Below, piece after piece: positions 1 to 7,876 of a stretch of 64,000 nt of DNA (position 1 is its first letter; each line of letters starts with the position of its first letter). Position numbers and translations under genes: made by a program. Origin of the DNA: Terriglobales bacterium. Its GTDB lineage: Bacteria; Acidobacteriota; Terriglobia; Terriglobales; Acidobacteriaceae. The stretch lies in contig DATMAB010000018.1 of assembly GCA_035573675.1 (NCBI GenBank), positions 226,945-290,944 of the forward strand, in the 5' to 3' direction. Below the pieces are notes generated by a model. It made no database searches. It was not told where the DNA came from and saw only the letters and a list, made by a program, of their open reading frames with translations.

Positions 1-229
1 GCACCTGATCGGGATGAAGCTGCCGGGCACGGGAGCCATCTACCTGGGTCAGAGCGCACGCTTTCTGAAGCCGGTGCGGGTGGGAGACACGGTCACAGCG
101 AGCGTCGAGGTGACGAAGGTACGCGAGGACAAGCCGATCCTCACGCTGGCCACGCGCTGCGTGAATCAGAAGGGTGAAGTGGTGATGGAGGGAGAGGCGG
201 TAGTGATGGTCGAGTCGCGGATTGCGTGA
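1..229 (+). CDS. MaoC-like (R)-specific enoyl-CoA hydratase, C-terminal part
   Basis: The window opens inside this gene; the frame starts at base 2 and ends at TGA 227-229, giving the last 75 residues. The remaining segment has the hot-dog pattern of MaoC/PhaJ hydratases: a Gly-rich turn (KLPGTGAIYL), then F-x-K-P-V-x-V-G-D-T leading into paired beta strands and a short C-terminal strand. These enzymes hydrate trans-2-enoyl-CoA to (R)-3-hydroxyacyl-CoA. The catalytic Asp/His segment lies upstream of the window and cannot be checked, so a thioesterase-like hot-dog protein remains possible. Confidence 0.7.
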   Translation, partial: HLIGMKLPGTGAIYLGQSARFLKPVRVGDTVTASVEVTKVREDKPILTLATRCVNQKGEVVMEGEAVVMVESRIA

Positions 230-242
230 CGGTGTAAAGCGC

Positions 243-366
243 TTTTCGTTTCTGGCTTCTCGTTTCTTGAATCCCAGGGCTGAAGCCCGAAAACAGGAAG
301 GCCTGAACGCCGGGCTAAAGTCCGGCTCTCCCACCGGTTTAGTTCTCAGTTCTCGGTTCTCAGTCC
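243..366. repeat. Two short heptamer arrays and a small hairpin between genes
   Basis: The gap between the hydratase and the epimerase holds two degenerate 7-base arrays: TTTTCGT/TTCTGGC/TTCTCGT/TTCTTGA at 243-270 and AGTTCTC/AGTTCTC/GGTTCTC/AGTCC at 341-366. Between them lies a GGCTGAAGCC-type and GGGCTAAAGTCCGG-type inverted motif (about 278-325). No gene is supported here. The same kind of period-7 or period-8 array recurs in many gaps of this window. Confidence 0.7.
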
Positions 367-430
367 AATGCGCGATGCCCTTGCTTGACCCTGCGACGCA
401 CGGCCTGTAGAACACCCATTACGCTTCCAA

Positions 431-1375
431 ATGCCTCTCTATCTCATTACTGGAGTCGCGGGGTTCATTGGGTCGGCGATTGCCCACACGCTGGTGGAGC
501 GCGGCGAACAGGTGCGCGGGCTGGACAATCTTTCCACCGGGCGCCTCGAGAACATCGCCGACATCCGCAACCAGCTGGAGTTCCGCCAGGCCGACCTGCT
601 GGATGCGGCCGCGGCGGCTGACGCGTGCCGGGGCGCCGACTATGTGCTGCACCAGGCGGCCATCCCCTCGGTGCCGCGCTCGGTGGCCGACCCGGTGGGC
701 TCGAACCGGGCGAACGTGGACGCAACCGTGCATCTGCTGGAGGCGGCACGAAAGGCCGGGGTGAAGCGCGTGGTGTATGCGGCGTCCTCTTCCGCCTACG
801 GAGACACGCCGACCCTGCCCAAGCGGGAGGACATGACGCCCAACCCGATCTCGCCCTACGCCGTGGCCAAGCTGGCGGGGGAACTGTACATGACGTCGTT
901 CTGGCGCTGCTACGGGCTGGAGACGGTGTCGCTGCGCTACTTCAACATCTTCGGGCCGCGGCAGGACGCCAATTCACAGTATTCCGCGGTGATGGCGCGC
1001 TTCATCACCCGCATGCTGAGCGGCCAGCCGCCGGTGATCTATGGCGACGGAGAGCAGAGCCGGGACTTCACCTACATCGAGAACGCCGTGGCGGCCAATC
1101 TGCTGGCCTGCACGCGCCCTGCAGCCGACGTGGCGGGGCGGGTGTTCAACATCGCCGGAGGACAGCGGGTAACCATCAACCAGATTTTCCGGCTGCTCCA
1201 GAAGCTGACAGGATTCCAGGGCGAGCCGGAGCATGAAGCCGAACGCGCGGGAGACATCAAGCACTCGCTGGCCGACATCAGCCTGGCCAAGAAGCACCTG
1301 GGGTATGAGCCGACGGTGGATCTGGAAGAAGGGCTGAGGCGGACGGTGGAGTGGTATCGGAAAGGCAGTGGCTAG
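431..1375 (+). CDS. NAD-dependent sugar-nucleotide epimerase/dehydratase (extended SDR)
   Basis: Protein of 314 residues. An N-terminal Rossmann motif GVAGFIG is at about residues 8-14, the catalytic S-S-S-A-Y region at about 115-125, and Y-x-x-x-K as YAVAK near residue 143. The segment RYFNIFGPRQ followed by SQYSAVMARFI matches the UDP-glucose/UDP-GlcNAc 4-epimerase group (GalE/WbpP type), which interconverts gluco and galacto UDP-sugars for polysaccharide synthesis in the cytosol. The length is typical. The ATG at 431 begins directly at the conserved beta-1 strand. No other glycan gene is adjacent, so the exact substrate is unresolved. Confidence 0.88.
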   Translation: MPLYLITGVAGFIGSAIAHTLVERGEQVRGLDNLSTGRLENIADIRNQLEFRQADLLDAAAAADACRGADYVLHQAAIPSVPRSVADPVGSNRANVDATVHLLEAARKAGVKRVVYAASSSAYGDTPTLPKREDMTPNPISPYAVAKLAGELYMTSFWRCYGLETVSLRYFNIFGPRQDANSQYSAVMARFITRMLSGQPPVIYGDGEQSRDFTYIENAVAANLLACTRPAADVAGRVFNIAGGQRVTINQIFRLLQKLTGFQGEPEHEAERAGDIKHSLADISLAKKHLGYEPTVDLEEGLRRTVEWYRKGSG

Positions 1376-1778
1376 TGGTCAGTGGCCCGTGGCCAGTTAG
1401 CGAGGCAACCGAGCGGACCGTTCGGCCGTCGCAGCGCCCTCCCGTTGCCGGCTCGCATGCGCTCGCCGCCGGTCGGGCGCGACTCTAATCGCCGCCTTAC
1501 CCAGGGCTTGCTCGACGCGGAGGCTTCGCTTCCGCGTACTCGCCGCCCTGGGCTACTTTCGGCCGCCCCCTTCGGGGGCTCGCGCTCCTTCGCCCGCCGC
1601 GGCGGGCCCGGGTCGCGAGCGAAAGGCCAAGTAGCCGAGATTCGGATTCTCAAGAGCGAAGCCCGGCAACGCAGGAGAAGGAAACCCCGGGTCCCTCGCT
1701 CAGGTTTCCCGCGCCGGAGAGAGCGCGCGGGAGCCCTCCCTCGCTCGGGATGACGGCCAGCAAAAGCCAGAGCGGCTG
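1376..1778. other. Non-coding gap with heptamer array and inverted motifs
   Basis: This 400-base gap starts with a period-7 array abutting the epimerase stop codon (AGTGGTC, AGTGGCC, CGTGGCC, AGTTAGC at 1374-1401). The rest is very GC-rich with short inverted segments such as CGCCGCGGCGGGC near 1590-1610. Open frames cross it on both strands but have low-complexity Arg/Pro-rich composition and no recognisable domain, so no gene is called. Confidence 0.5.
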
Positions 1779-2276
1779 CTACTTCGCCCTGGCTACCTTT
1801 TTGGCGGCGCGCATAACGGTCTTTTTCATGCGGCCGCCGGCGGCCCAGTAGAGGCTGATCTCGTGGCCGTCGGGGTCGTTCAGGTAGGCGTGTTTCCATC
1901 CCCAGGGCATCATGCGGGGAAGCTGGATGAAGTGCACGCCTTTCTCCTGCAGGCGGCGGCAGAACTCGTCCAAGTCGGGAGTCTCGAAGTAGAGCCGGAC
2001 GCCCTCCGCAGCCACCGACGCTCCCGGTCCCGCCATATGCAGGGCGATGGTGCCTTCGCCGACGGGCGCGCAGAGCCGGGCGTAGACGGGCTTGCCCTCG
2101 TGGCGGAACTCGTCCACCACCTTCATGCCCAGGAGCTTGGTGTAGAAGGGCAGGGCGCGCTCGACGTCGCGCACGTACACCATGGCGTGGTTGAGGTCGA
2201 GGCCGCGGGGTGCGGCGCGCTTCCTGGGCTTGGGCTTGGGTTTGGCGGCCTTCTTCGGGCGAGCTTTTTTGGGCAT
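1779..2276 (-). CDS. VOC-family protein (glyoxalase/bleomycin resistance fold) with Lys/Ala-rich tail
   Basis: Protein of 165 residues if translation starts at the ATG at 2276; the open frame extends further upstream but with non-conserved sequence. Residues 1-25 are a basic K/P/A-rich tail. A single vicinal-oxygen-chelate domain follows: it starts LNHAMVYVRDVERALPFYTK, has a F-E-T-P-D-L-D strand in the middle and ends NDPDGHEISLYW, the usual metal-ligand Glu region. Such proteins include lyases, dioxygenases and binding proteins; substrate cannot be inferred. The C-terminus is again Lys-rich. It is convergent with nothing and separated from both neighbours by repeat-bearing gaps. Confidence 0.8.
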   Translation of the reverse strand: MPKKARPKKAAKPKPKPRKRAAPRGLDLNHAMVYVRDVERALPFYTKLLGMKVVDEFRHEGKPVYARLCAPVGEGTIALHMAGPGASVAAEGVRLYFETPDLDEFCRRLQEKGVHFIQLPRMMPWGWKHAYLNDPDGHEISLYWAAGGRMKKTVMRAAKKVARAK

Positions 2277-2473
2277 GGCGGACCTCGCGCTCAGGGATGA
2301 GCGGGAATTGTAAATGAGCCGGGCTTGGTTCAGGGTTAGTGCCGTCCCTGCGGTACTTGGTCCTGGCACAGGTTTCAGGTCGCGGTGTCTCAGGCCTGAC
2401 AAACTACCCACGTTTGCCGGCATCCCATCCTGTCGCTCCGAAATCGGGAGCGAACAAGGGTGCGGCAACCGCG

Positions 2474-2495
2474 GAGACGTAGCAAGCTACGTCTC
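2474..2495. repeat. Perfect inverted repeat (GAGACGTAGC)
   Basis: Bases 2474-2483 (GAGACGTAGC) pair exactly with 2486-2495 (GCTACGTCTC), forming a 9-10 bp hairpin with a very small loop. It lies in the gap before the B12-binding subunit gene. There is no T-run, so it is not a classical terminator; it resembles a dispersed palindromic element. Confidence 0.5.
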
Positions 2496-2548
2496 TACGG
2501 GGATCACGGCAGGCCTGGGTGCGGCTGTGGTTAAATAGTGCCGCGCCG

Positions 2549-2965
2549 ATGGCGACGGAACGCAAGATCCGCGTGCTGGTGGCCAAGCCGGGCCTGGACG
2601 GACACGACCGGGGGGCCAAGGTGATCGCGCGGGCGCTGCGCGACGCGGGCATGGAGGTGATCTACACCGGGCTGCGGCAGACGCCGGAGATGATCGCCAG
2701 CGCCGCGCTGCAGGAAGACGTGGACGTGATCGGGCTCTCGATCCTCTCCGGGGCGCACAACGCCATCGTGCCGCGAGTGATGGAACTGCTGCGGCAGAAC
2801 AAGATGGACGACGTGCTGGTGGTGATCGGCGGCATCATCCCGGACGAAGACATCGACCGCATGAAGCAGGCCGGGGTGGCCGGCATCTTCCAGCCGGGAA
2901 CGTCGCTGCAGGAGATCGTGCAGTTCATCCGCGCCAACGTGAAGCCCAGGGGCGTGCCGGCATGA
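2549..2965 (+). CDS. Methylmalonyl-CoA mutase small (cobalamin-binding) subunit
   Basis: Protein of 138 residues from the ATG at 2549. It consists only of the B12-binding Rossmann domain: [16 protein letters not shown] contains the D-x-H-x-x-G motif whose His is the lower cobalt ligand, followed by [10 protein letters not shown] and the V-V-I-G-G-I-I-P-D strand. This is the stand-alone C-terminal domain of acyl-CoA mutases (methylmalonyl- or isobutyryl/2-hydroxyisobutyryl-CoA mutase), which needs a separate catalytic TIM-barrel subunit. That partner is not in this window. The neighbouring CoA-ester genes agree with a role in propionate or branched-chain degradation. Confidence 0.85.
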   Translation: MATERKIRVLVAKPGLDGHDRGAKVIARALRDAGMEVIYTGLRQTPEMIASAALQEDVDVIGLSILSGAHNAIVPRVMELLRQNKMDDVLVVIGGIIPDEDIDRMKQAGVAGIFQPGTSLQEIVQFIRANVKPRGVPA

Positions 2966-2970
2966 AATGC

Positions 2971-3019
2971 GCTCTCTGCCTTCCGCTTTCCGCTCTCCGT
3001 CGCCGGCGTTCCGCTTGAG
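2971..3019. repeat. Heptamer array between mutase subunit and crotonase
   Basis: Seven consecutive 7-base words (GCTCTCT, GCCTTCC, GCTTTCC, GCTCTCC, GTCGCCG, GCGTTCC, GCTTGAG) run from 2971 to 3019, directly after the stop of the B12-binding subunit. Any start codon upstream of it for the next gene would make the array code for protein, which argues for a downstream start. Confidence 0.7.
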
Positions 3020-3608
3020 TTCCACTTCCCCCAAGCTCGAAAAAACAGGAAGCTGCAACCTCATCCGGCTGGAGTCGGCGGACGGCACCAACCGGCTGAC
3101 GCGGGAGTGTGTAAGAAAACTCACGCAAACGGCAGCGGAACTAGCGAGCGCCGGGCAGGTGCGGCCGCTCATCATCACGGGGAATCATCGCTTTTTTTCC
3201 GCCGGCGCCGATCTGCGTGAGATCGCGGAGCTGACCGGCCCGGCAGCGCTGGCGTTCGCGCGCGAGGGACAGGCCTTGATGGAGTCAATCGCCAGCTTCC
3301 CGGCGCCGACGCTGGCGGCCATCTCCGGCTACTGCATGGGCGGAGGGCTGGACCTGGCGCTGGCCTGCGCGCGGCGGGTCGCGGCGCCCAACGCCATCTT
3401 CGGGCATCGCGGAGCGGCGCTCGGCCTGATGACCGGCTGGGGCGGAACGCAGCGGCTGCCCGGACTGATCGGCAAGGGCCGGGCGCTGGCGATGTTCGTC
3501 GCGGCGGAAAAGCTGCACGCCGCGGAAGCGCTGCGTATCGGGCTGGTGGACGCGCTGGCGGAGGACCCGGTGGCGTTGGCGCTCTCGGCATTCCGCTGGG
3601 TCGCCTGA
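3015..3608 (+). CDS. Short enoyl-CoA hydratase/isomerase (crotonase) family protein
   Basis: About 197 residues if started at TTG 3015. An ATG at 2967 exists but would translate a heptamer array into protein, so the later start is preferred. The crotonase core is clear: FFSAGADLREI provides the first oxyanion-hole region and GYCMGGGLDLALACARR the second, followed by GLMTGWGGTQRLPGLIGK. The protein ends just after the LRIGLVDALAED segment, so it lacks the C-terminal trimerisation helices of full-length crotonases (about 255 residues). It may be a short lineage-specific form. It sits between the B12 subunit and the carboxylase beta subunit, in the same direction. Confidence 0.75.
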   Translation: MSSTSPKLEKTGSCNLIRLESADGTNRLTRECVRKLTQTAAELASAGQVRPLIITGNHRFFSAGADLREIAELTGPAALAFAREGQALMESIASFPAPTLAAISGYCMGGGLDLALACARRVAAPNAIFGHRGAALGLMTGWGGTQRLPGLIGKGRALAMFVAAEKLHAAEALRIGLVDALAEDPVALALSAFRWVA

Positions 3609-3659
3609 TTGCCGAGCCTCGGCGGGTCATTTAACCTAGCAATTCGCCTCTCGCGCTCT

Positions 3660-5360
3660 ATGACCAGCAAACCCAGTACGCCCACGGCGCGCCCGCACGG
3701 GCTGATCTCGCGCGTCGACCCCACGTCGGCGCGCTTCGAGAAGAACATGCGGGCCATGGCCGACCTGACAGCGGCCCTCCATAACGAAGAAGAGAAGATC
3801 CGCGAGGGCGGCGGGGCCAAGGCCATCGAGGCGCAGCACAAGAAAGGGCGACTCACGGCGCGGGAGCGCATCGCGCTGCTGCTCGACCCGGGGACTTCGC
3901 TGTTCGAGCTGGGAATCCATGCGGCGCACGGGATGTACGAAGAGTGGGGCGGCGCGCCGGCAGCGGGCGTGGTGACCGGACTGGGGCGAATCCACGGGCG
4001 GCTGTTCATGCTGATCGTGAACGACGCCACGGTGAAGGCCGGAGCGTTTTTCCCCATGACGGCGAAGAAGGTCATCCGGGCGCAGAACATCGCTATCGAA
4101 AACCGAATCCCGACCATCTACCTGGTGGACTCGGCGGGCGTGTTCCTGCCGCTGCAGGAGGATGTGTTCCCGGACACCGACGATTTCGGACGCGTGTTCC
4201 GCAATAACGCAGTGATGTCCGCGCTGGGCATTCCGCAGATCACGGCCATCATGGGGATGTGCGTGGCCGGCGGCGCGTACCTGCCGGTGATGTGCGACCA
4301 CATCCTGATGACCGAGGGCAGCGGCCTCTTTCTGGCCGGGCCGGCGCTGGTGCAGGCGGCGATCGGGCAGAAGATCTCGGCCGAGGAACTGGGTGGCGCG
4401 CGCGTGCACGCGGAAATCTCCGGCACCATCGACTTCCGCGAGCCCAACGACGAAGCCTGCCTGGCGCGCATCCGCGGTCTGGTGGAGAAAATGGGGCGGC
4501 GGCCGGGGGCGCCGTTCGACCACAAGAAGCCTGAACCGCCGGCGTACGCGGCGGAGGAACTGTACGGCATCTTCGAATCCGATCCGGCGCGGCAGTACGA
4601 CATGAAGGAGATCATTGCGCGCATCGTGGACGGCAGCCGCTTTGACGAGTACAAGCCGGAGTACGGCGAAACGGTGCTGTGCGGCTACGCGCGGGTGAAC
4701 GGCTGGGCGGTGGGCATCGTCGCCAACCAGAAGACGCACGTCACGCAGCTCGACCACGCAGGACACAAGCGGGTGGAGTTCGGCGGCGTGATCTACACCG
4801 AGTCGGCGGAGAAGGCGGCGCGCTTCATCATGGACTGCAGCCAGAACCTGGTGCCGCTGGTCTTTCTGCACGACGTCAACGGGTTCATGGTGGGACGGGA
4901 CGCGGAGTGGAGCGGCATCATCCGCGCCGGCGCGAAGATGGTGAACGCAGTGTCGAACGCCGTGGTGCCCAAGATCACGGTGATCCTGGGCGGATCGTTC
5001 GGCGCCGGACACTACGCCATGTGCGGCAAGGCGTACGACCCGCGCTTTGTGTTCGCCTGGCCGACGGCGCGCTACGCCGTGATGGGCGGCGACCAGGCCG
5101 CGAGCACGCTGGTGGAAATCAAGATCAAGCAACTGGAACGCGGCGGCAAGAAGCTGAGCGAGGAGGAGAAGCGCGCGCTGTTCCAGTCCGTGAAGCAGAC
5201 CTACGACGAGCAGACCGACCCGCGCTACGGCGCGGCGCGGCTGTGGATCGACAAGATCCTGGATCCGCTGGAGACGCGCGAAGCCATTGCGCTGGCGCTG
5301 GAAGCGGCGGCGCTCAACCCGCATGTAGCGGAGTTCAGGACGGGAGTGCTGCAGACCTGA
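3660..5360 (+). CDS. Acyl-CoA carboxylase carboxyltransferase subunit, methylcrotonyl-CoA carboxylase beta type
   Basis: Protein of 566 residues from ATG 3660. The two carboxyltransferase halves are complete: the N-half has K-G-R-L-T-A-R-E-R-I and the GMCVAGGAYLPVMCD acyl-CoA site; the C-half has GFMVG and GGSFGAGHYAMCGKAYDPRF. GFMVG and the LFLAGPALVQAA segment favour the methylcrotonyl-CoA type over propionyl-CoA carboxylase. It transfers CO2 from carboxybiotin to the acyl-CoA. The biotin carboxylase/BCCP subunit is not in this window. Downstream HMG-CoA lyase and a methylglutaconyl-type hydratase support leucine catabolism, converting 3-methylcrotonyl-CoA to 3-methylglutaconyl-CoA. Confidence 0.85.
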   Translation: MTSKPSTPTARPHGLISRVDPTSARFEKNMRAMADLTAALHNEEEKIREGGGAKAIEAQHKKGRLTARERIALLLDPGTSLFELGIHAAHGMYEEWGGAPAAGVVTGLGRIHGRLFMLIVNDATVKAGAFFPMTAKKVIRAQNIAIENRIPTIYLVDSAGVFLPLQEDVFPDTDDFGRVFRNNAVMSALGIPQITAIMGMCVAGGAYLPVMCDHILMTEGSGLFLAGPALVQAAIGQKISAEELGGARVHAEISGTIDFREPNDEACLARIRGLVEKMGRRPGAPFDHKKPEPPAYAAEELYGIFESDPARQYDMKEIIARIVDGSRFDEYKPEYGETVLCGYARVNGWAVGIVANQKTHVTQLDHAGHKRVEFGGVIYTESAEKAARFIMDCSQNLVPLVFLHDVNGFMVGRDAEWSGIIRAGAKMVNAVSNAVVPKITVILGGSFGAGHYAMCGKAYDPRFVFAWPTARYAVMGGDQAASTLVEIKIKQLERGGKKLSEEEKRALFQSVKQTYDEQTDPRYGAARLWIDKILDPLETREAIALALEAAALNPHVAEFRTGVLQT

Positions 5361-5363
5361 GCC

Positions 5364-5702
5364 GTGCCCATCCTGCCGCTCATCTTCGTGGTGTTCGTCG
5401 GGGCAGGCGCGTTTCTGCTGCTGAAGTCGGCCGGAGGCAGCGGCGGGCTGGCGACGCTGGGACGCGTGGTAGGAGCGCTGGTGATTTCGCTGCCGCTGGG
5501 ACTGCTTACGTATGGAGCGCTGGGAATCGGCATCGCACGGTATCGTCAAGTGGGGCGCTTCTACAGCGTGCCGTTTGGCGGCTACGCGGTGAGCGACGCG
5601 GCGTTCGCATGGAGTCTCGTGACCTGGATGGCGCCGTGGCTTGCCGCAGTGGTGCTGGTGACGCGCAGGCGGCTGCGGCGCGGGCGGGACGGTGAGCGAT
5701 GA
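5364..5702 (+). CDS. Small membrane protein of unknown function
   Basis: Protein of 112 residues starting with GTG 3 bases after the carboxylase stop and overlapping the next start by 4 bases (ATGA), so it is part of the operon. Three hydrophobic segments are visible, at about residues 3-20, 33-56 and 80-99, with an Arg-rich cytoplasmic tail (RRRLRRGRD). I do not recognise a family. The tight coupling suggests it is a real gene co-translated with the leucine-degradation enzymes. Confidence 0.6.
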   Translation: MPILPLIFVVFVGAGAFLLLKSAGGSGGLATLGRVVGALVISLPLGLLTYGALGIGIARYRQVGRFYSVPFGGYAVSDAAFAWSLVTWMAPWLAAVVLVTRRRLRRGRDGER

Positions 5703-6571
5703 GCGCGGTGAAGCTGATCGAATGCCCGCGCGATGCCTGGCAAGGGCTGAAGGGCGTCATCCCGACCGAAGTCAAGGTGGCGTACCTGCGGGCGCTGATC
5801 GAGGCCGGGTTCAAGCACATCGACGCGGTGTCGTTCGTTTCGCCGGCGGCGGTGCCGCAGATGGCGGATTCGGAAGAAGTCTTGCGGCAATTGCGTCCGC
5901 CGGAGGACGTCGAGATCATCGGCATCGTGGTGAATGAGAAGGGCGCCGACCGCGCGATCGAGACCGAAGCCGTGAGCACGCTGGGATTTCCATACTCGGT
6001 CTCGCCGACGTTCCTCGAGCGCAACCAGAAGCAGACACTCGAAGCGGCCCTCGACGAGCTGGAGAAAATCGACCTCAAAGCGCACCAGGTCGGACTCGAT
6101 CTGGTGGTGTACATTTCGATGGCCTTCGGCAATCCGTATGGCGACGAATGGAGCACAGAGGAAGTGGTGGAAGCCGTCGGCCTCCTGGAGAGCATGGACA
6201 TCCGCGCCGTGTCGCTGGCCGATACCGTGGGCGTGGCGGATGCGGCGAAGATCGCGGACGTCATCGGCGCGGTGACGGCGAAGTACGGGTACCTGGAAAT
6301 CGGCGCGCACCTGCATTCGCGTCCGGAACAGACAGCCGAAAAGGTCCTGGCTGCGTACGAGGCGGGAGCCCGGCGCTTTGACTGCGCGCTGGGCGGACTG
6401 GGCGGATGTCCGTTCGCGCAAGACCTTCTGGTCGGCAACATCGCGACGGAGCGGGCGCTGGAGGCGCTGAGACAGCGAGGCGCGGAAACGCCGCAGCTCG
6501 CGGCGCTCGATGGCGTGTTGCGCATGTCGGCGGAAATCGGTGCGGCGCATCAGGCGGAAGTGAAACAATAG
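5699..6571 (+). CDS. Hydroxymethylglutaryl-CoA lyase family
   Basis: Protein of 290 residues, a DRE-TIM barrel of the HMG-CoA lyase family, which cleaves HMG-CoA to acetoacetate and acetyl-CoA, the last step of leucine degradation. The metal ligands are in place: Asp in E-C-P-R-D at residue 12, the H-L-H pair in IGAHLHSR, and Asn in VGNIATE. The catalytic Cys loop GGLGGCPFAQ is intact. The usual G-P-R-D-G-L-Q and H-C-H-D are changed to C-P-R-D-A-W-Q and H-L-H-S, which marks a divergent subgroup. It overlaps the small membrane protein by 4 bases and precedes a crotonase by 7 bases. Confidence 0.82.
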   Translation: MSAVKLIECPRDAWQGLKGVIPTEVKVAYLRALIEAGFKHIDAVSFVSPAAVPQMADSEEVLRQLRPPEDVEIIGIVVNEKGADRAIETEAVSTLGFPYSVSPTFLERNQKQTLEAALDELEKIDLKAHQVGLDLVVYISMAFGNPYGDEWSTEEVVEAVGLLESMDIRAVSLADTVGVADAAKIADVIGAVTAKYGYLEIGAHLHSRPEQTAEKVLAAYEAGARRFDCALGGLGGCPFAQDLLVGNIATERALEALRQRGAETPQLAALDGVLRMSAEIGAAHQAEVKQ

Positions 6572-6578
6572 CGACCCC

Positions 6579-7367
6579 ATGGAACTGAAGACCGTTTTGC
6601 TGGCGGAATCCGGCGGCATCGCGACCCTCACGTTGAACCGGCCGGAAAAACGCAACGCCATCAGTTTCGAGCTGATCGACGACCTCACGGCAGCGCTGGA
6701 AGCGGCGCGGCAGTCGGCGTCGCAGGTGCTGGTGCTCACCGGAGCCGGCCAGGCGTTCTGCTCCGGCATGGATCTGGAAAGCCTGAAAACGCTTAGCGCT
6801 GAAGGTCGCTCCTTCGAGGAAAACTTGAAGGACTCAGAAACCATGGCCCGACTGTTCCGCTCCATCTACGATTTTCCCAAGCCGACCATCGCGGCGGTGA
6901 ACGGGCCGGCGATCGCCGGAGGCATGGGCCTCGCCACCTCGTGCGATTTCACGCTGGCCTCCACCGAGGCCAGGTTCGGTTACACGGAGGTGCGCATCGG
7001 GTTCATTCCCGCCATCGTATCTTCCCTGCTCAAGCGCCAGGTGGGAGAAAAACATGCGCGCGATCTGTTGCTGACGGGGCGCATCTTCGGGGCGGAAGAA
7101 GCCTACCGCATGGGACTGGTCAACGAGGTACTGGAGCCGCAGAAGCTGATGCCCCGCGTGCGCGAGCTGGCCGCCACGCTGATGGAAAACAGCCCCACGT
7201 CGATCCGGCTCACCAAAGCGCTGCTCTCGGAATACGCGCGCGCGCAACTGGACCAGGAGATGAAACTCGGCCAGGAAGAGAACGCGCGCATCCGGGCGAC
7301 GGCCGATTTCCGCGAGGGCGTGACATCGTTCCTGGAAAAGCGCAAGCCGAAGTGGACGGGGAAATGA
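6579..7367 (+). CDS. Enoyl-CoA hydratase, probably methylglutaconyl-CoA hydratase
   Basis: Full-length crotonase of 262 residues. It opens with the usual ATLTLNRPEKRNA strand-turn, has AFCSGMDLESL as the first oxyanion-hole segment and AVNGPAIAGGMGLATSCDFTLA as the second, then E-V-R-I-G-F-I-P-A with the catalytic-acid region and a complete C-terminal helical part. Position 7 bases behind an HMG-CoA lyase and downstream of a methylcrotonyl-CoA carboxylase subunit suggests it hydrates 3-methylglutaconyl-CoA to HMG-CoA. Sequence alone does not fix the substrate. Confidence 0.85.
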   Translation: MELKTVLLAESGGIATLTLNRPEKRNAISFELIDDLTAALEAARQSASQVLVLTGAGQAFCSGMDLESLKTLSAEGRSFEENLKDSETMARLFRSIYDFPKPTIAAVNGPAIAGGMGLATSCDFTLASTEARFGYTEVRIGFIPAIVSSLLKRQVGEKHARDLLLTGRIFGAEEAYRMGLVNEVLEPQKLMPRVRELAATLMENSPTSIRLTKALLSEYARAQLDQEMKLGQEENARIRATADFREGVTSFLEKRKPKWTGK

Positions 7368-7371
7368 GATT

Positions 7372-7435
7372 GGCCACAGAGTCATAGAGGCGCCGAGAAA
7401 TCTGGTGATCGGGTCATCTCTTCATCTGGTCATCT
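7372..7435. repeat. Octamer array after the crotonase gene
   Basis: Eight consecutive 8-base words occupy 7372-7435, beginning 4 bases after the crotonase stop: GGCCACAG, AGTCATAG, AGGCGCCG, AGAAATCT, GGTGATCG, GGTCATCT, CTTCATCT, GGTCATCT. The words drift but the 8-base register is kept throughout. Confidence 0.75.
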
Positions 7436-7443
7436 GAAGAACC

Positions 7444-7863
7444 ATGTTCAGCGAAACCAAGCTCCGCGTGCGTTACGCCGAGACGGACCGCATGGGCGTG
7501 GTCTATCACTCGAACTTCGCCATCTGGTTCGAGGTGGGACGGGTGGAGGCGCTGCGCCAGATGGGCTTCCAGTATCGCGAGATGGAGGAGAAGGACGACT
7601 GCCATATCGCGGTGGTCGACCTGCGGGTGCGCTACAAGGCTCCGGCGCGTTACGACGACGAGATCGTAGTGCGCACGGAGCTGCGCAACCTGCGCGATTC
7701 CCTGCTGCACTTCGGGTACGAAGTGCGGCGCGCCGCGGACGGTGAGCTGCTCGCCCAAGGCGAGACCACCCACATCGTGGTGGACCGCAACTTCCACAAG
7801 CGGCCGCTGCCGGAGAAGTATCTCACGGCGTTCCGCAAGACCATTGAGCGTCACGGAACTTGA
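7444..7863 (+). CDS. YbgC/FadM-type acyl-CoA thioesterase
   Basis: Protein of 139 residues with a single hot-dog domain. The motif RYAETDRMGVVYHSNFAIWF carries the catalytic Asp and the G-V-V-Y-H-x-N signature of the 4-hydroxybenzoyl-CoA thioesterase/YbgC family, which hydrolyses short or aromatic acyl-CoA thioesters. Length is normal for the family. It follows the CoA-ester catabolic genes after an octamer array and could release CoA from dead-end intermediates (inference). Confidence 0.85.
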   Translation: MFSETKLRVRYAETDRMGVVYHSNFAIWFEVGRVEALRQMGFQYREMEEKDDCHIAVVDLRVRYKAPARYDDEIVVRTELRNLRDSLLHFGYEVRRAADGELLAQGETTHIVVDRNFHKRPLPEKYLTAFRKTIERHGT

Positions 7864-7876
7864 AGAGGAAAGCTTC

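Noticed and set aside
1372..1899. Open frames on both strands in the 1.4-1.9 kb gap
   Set aside because: Arg/Pro-rich products without domains, overlapping a heptamer array and the end of a real VOC gene.
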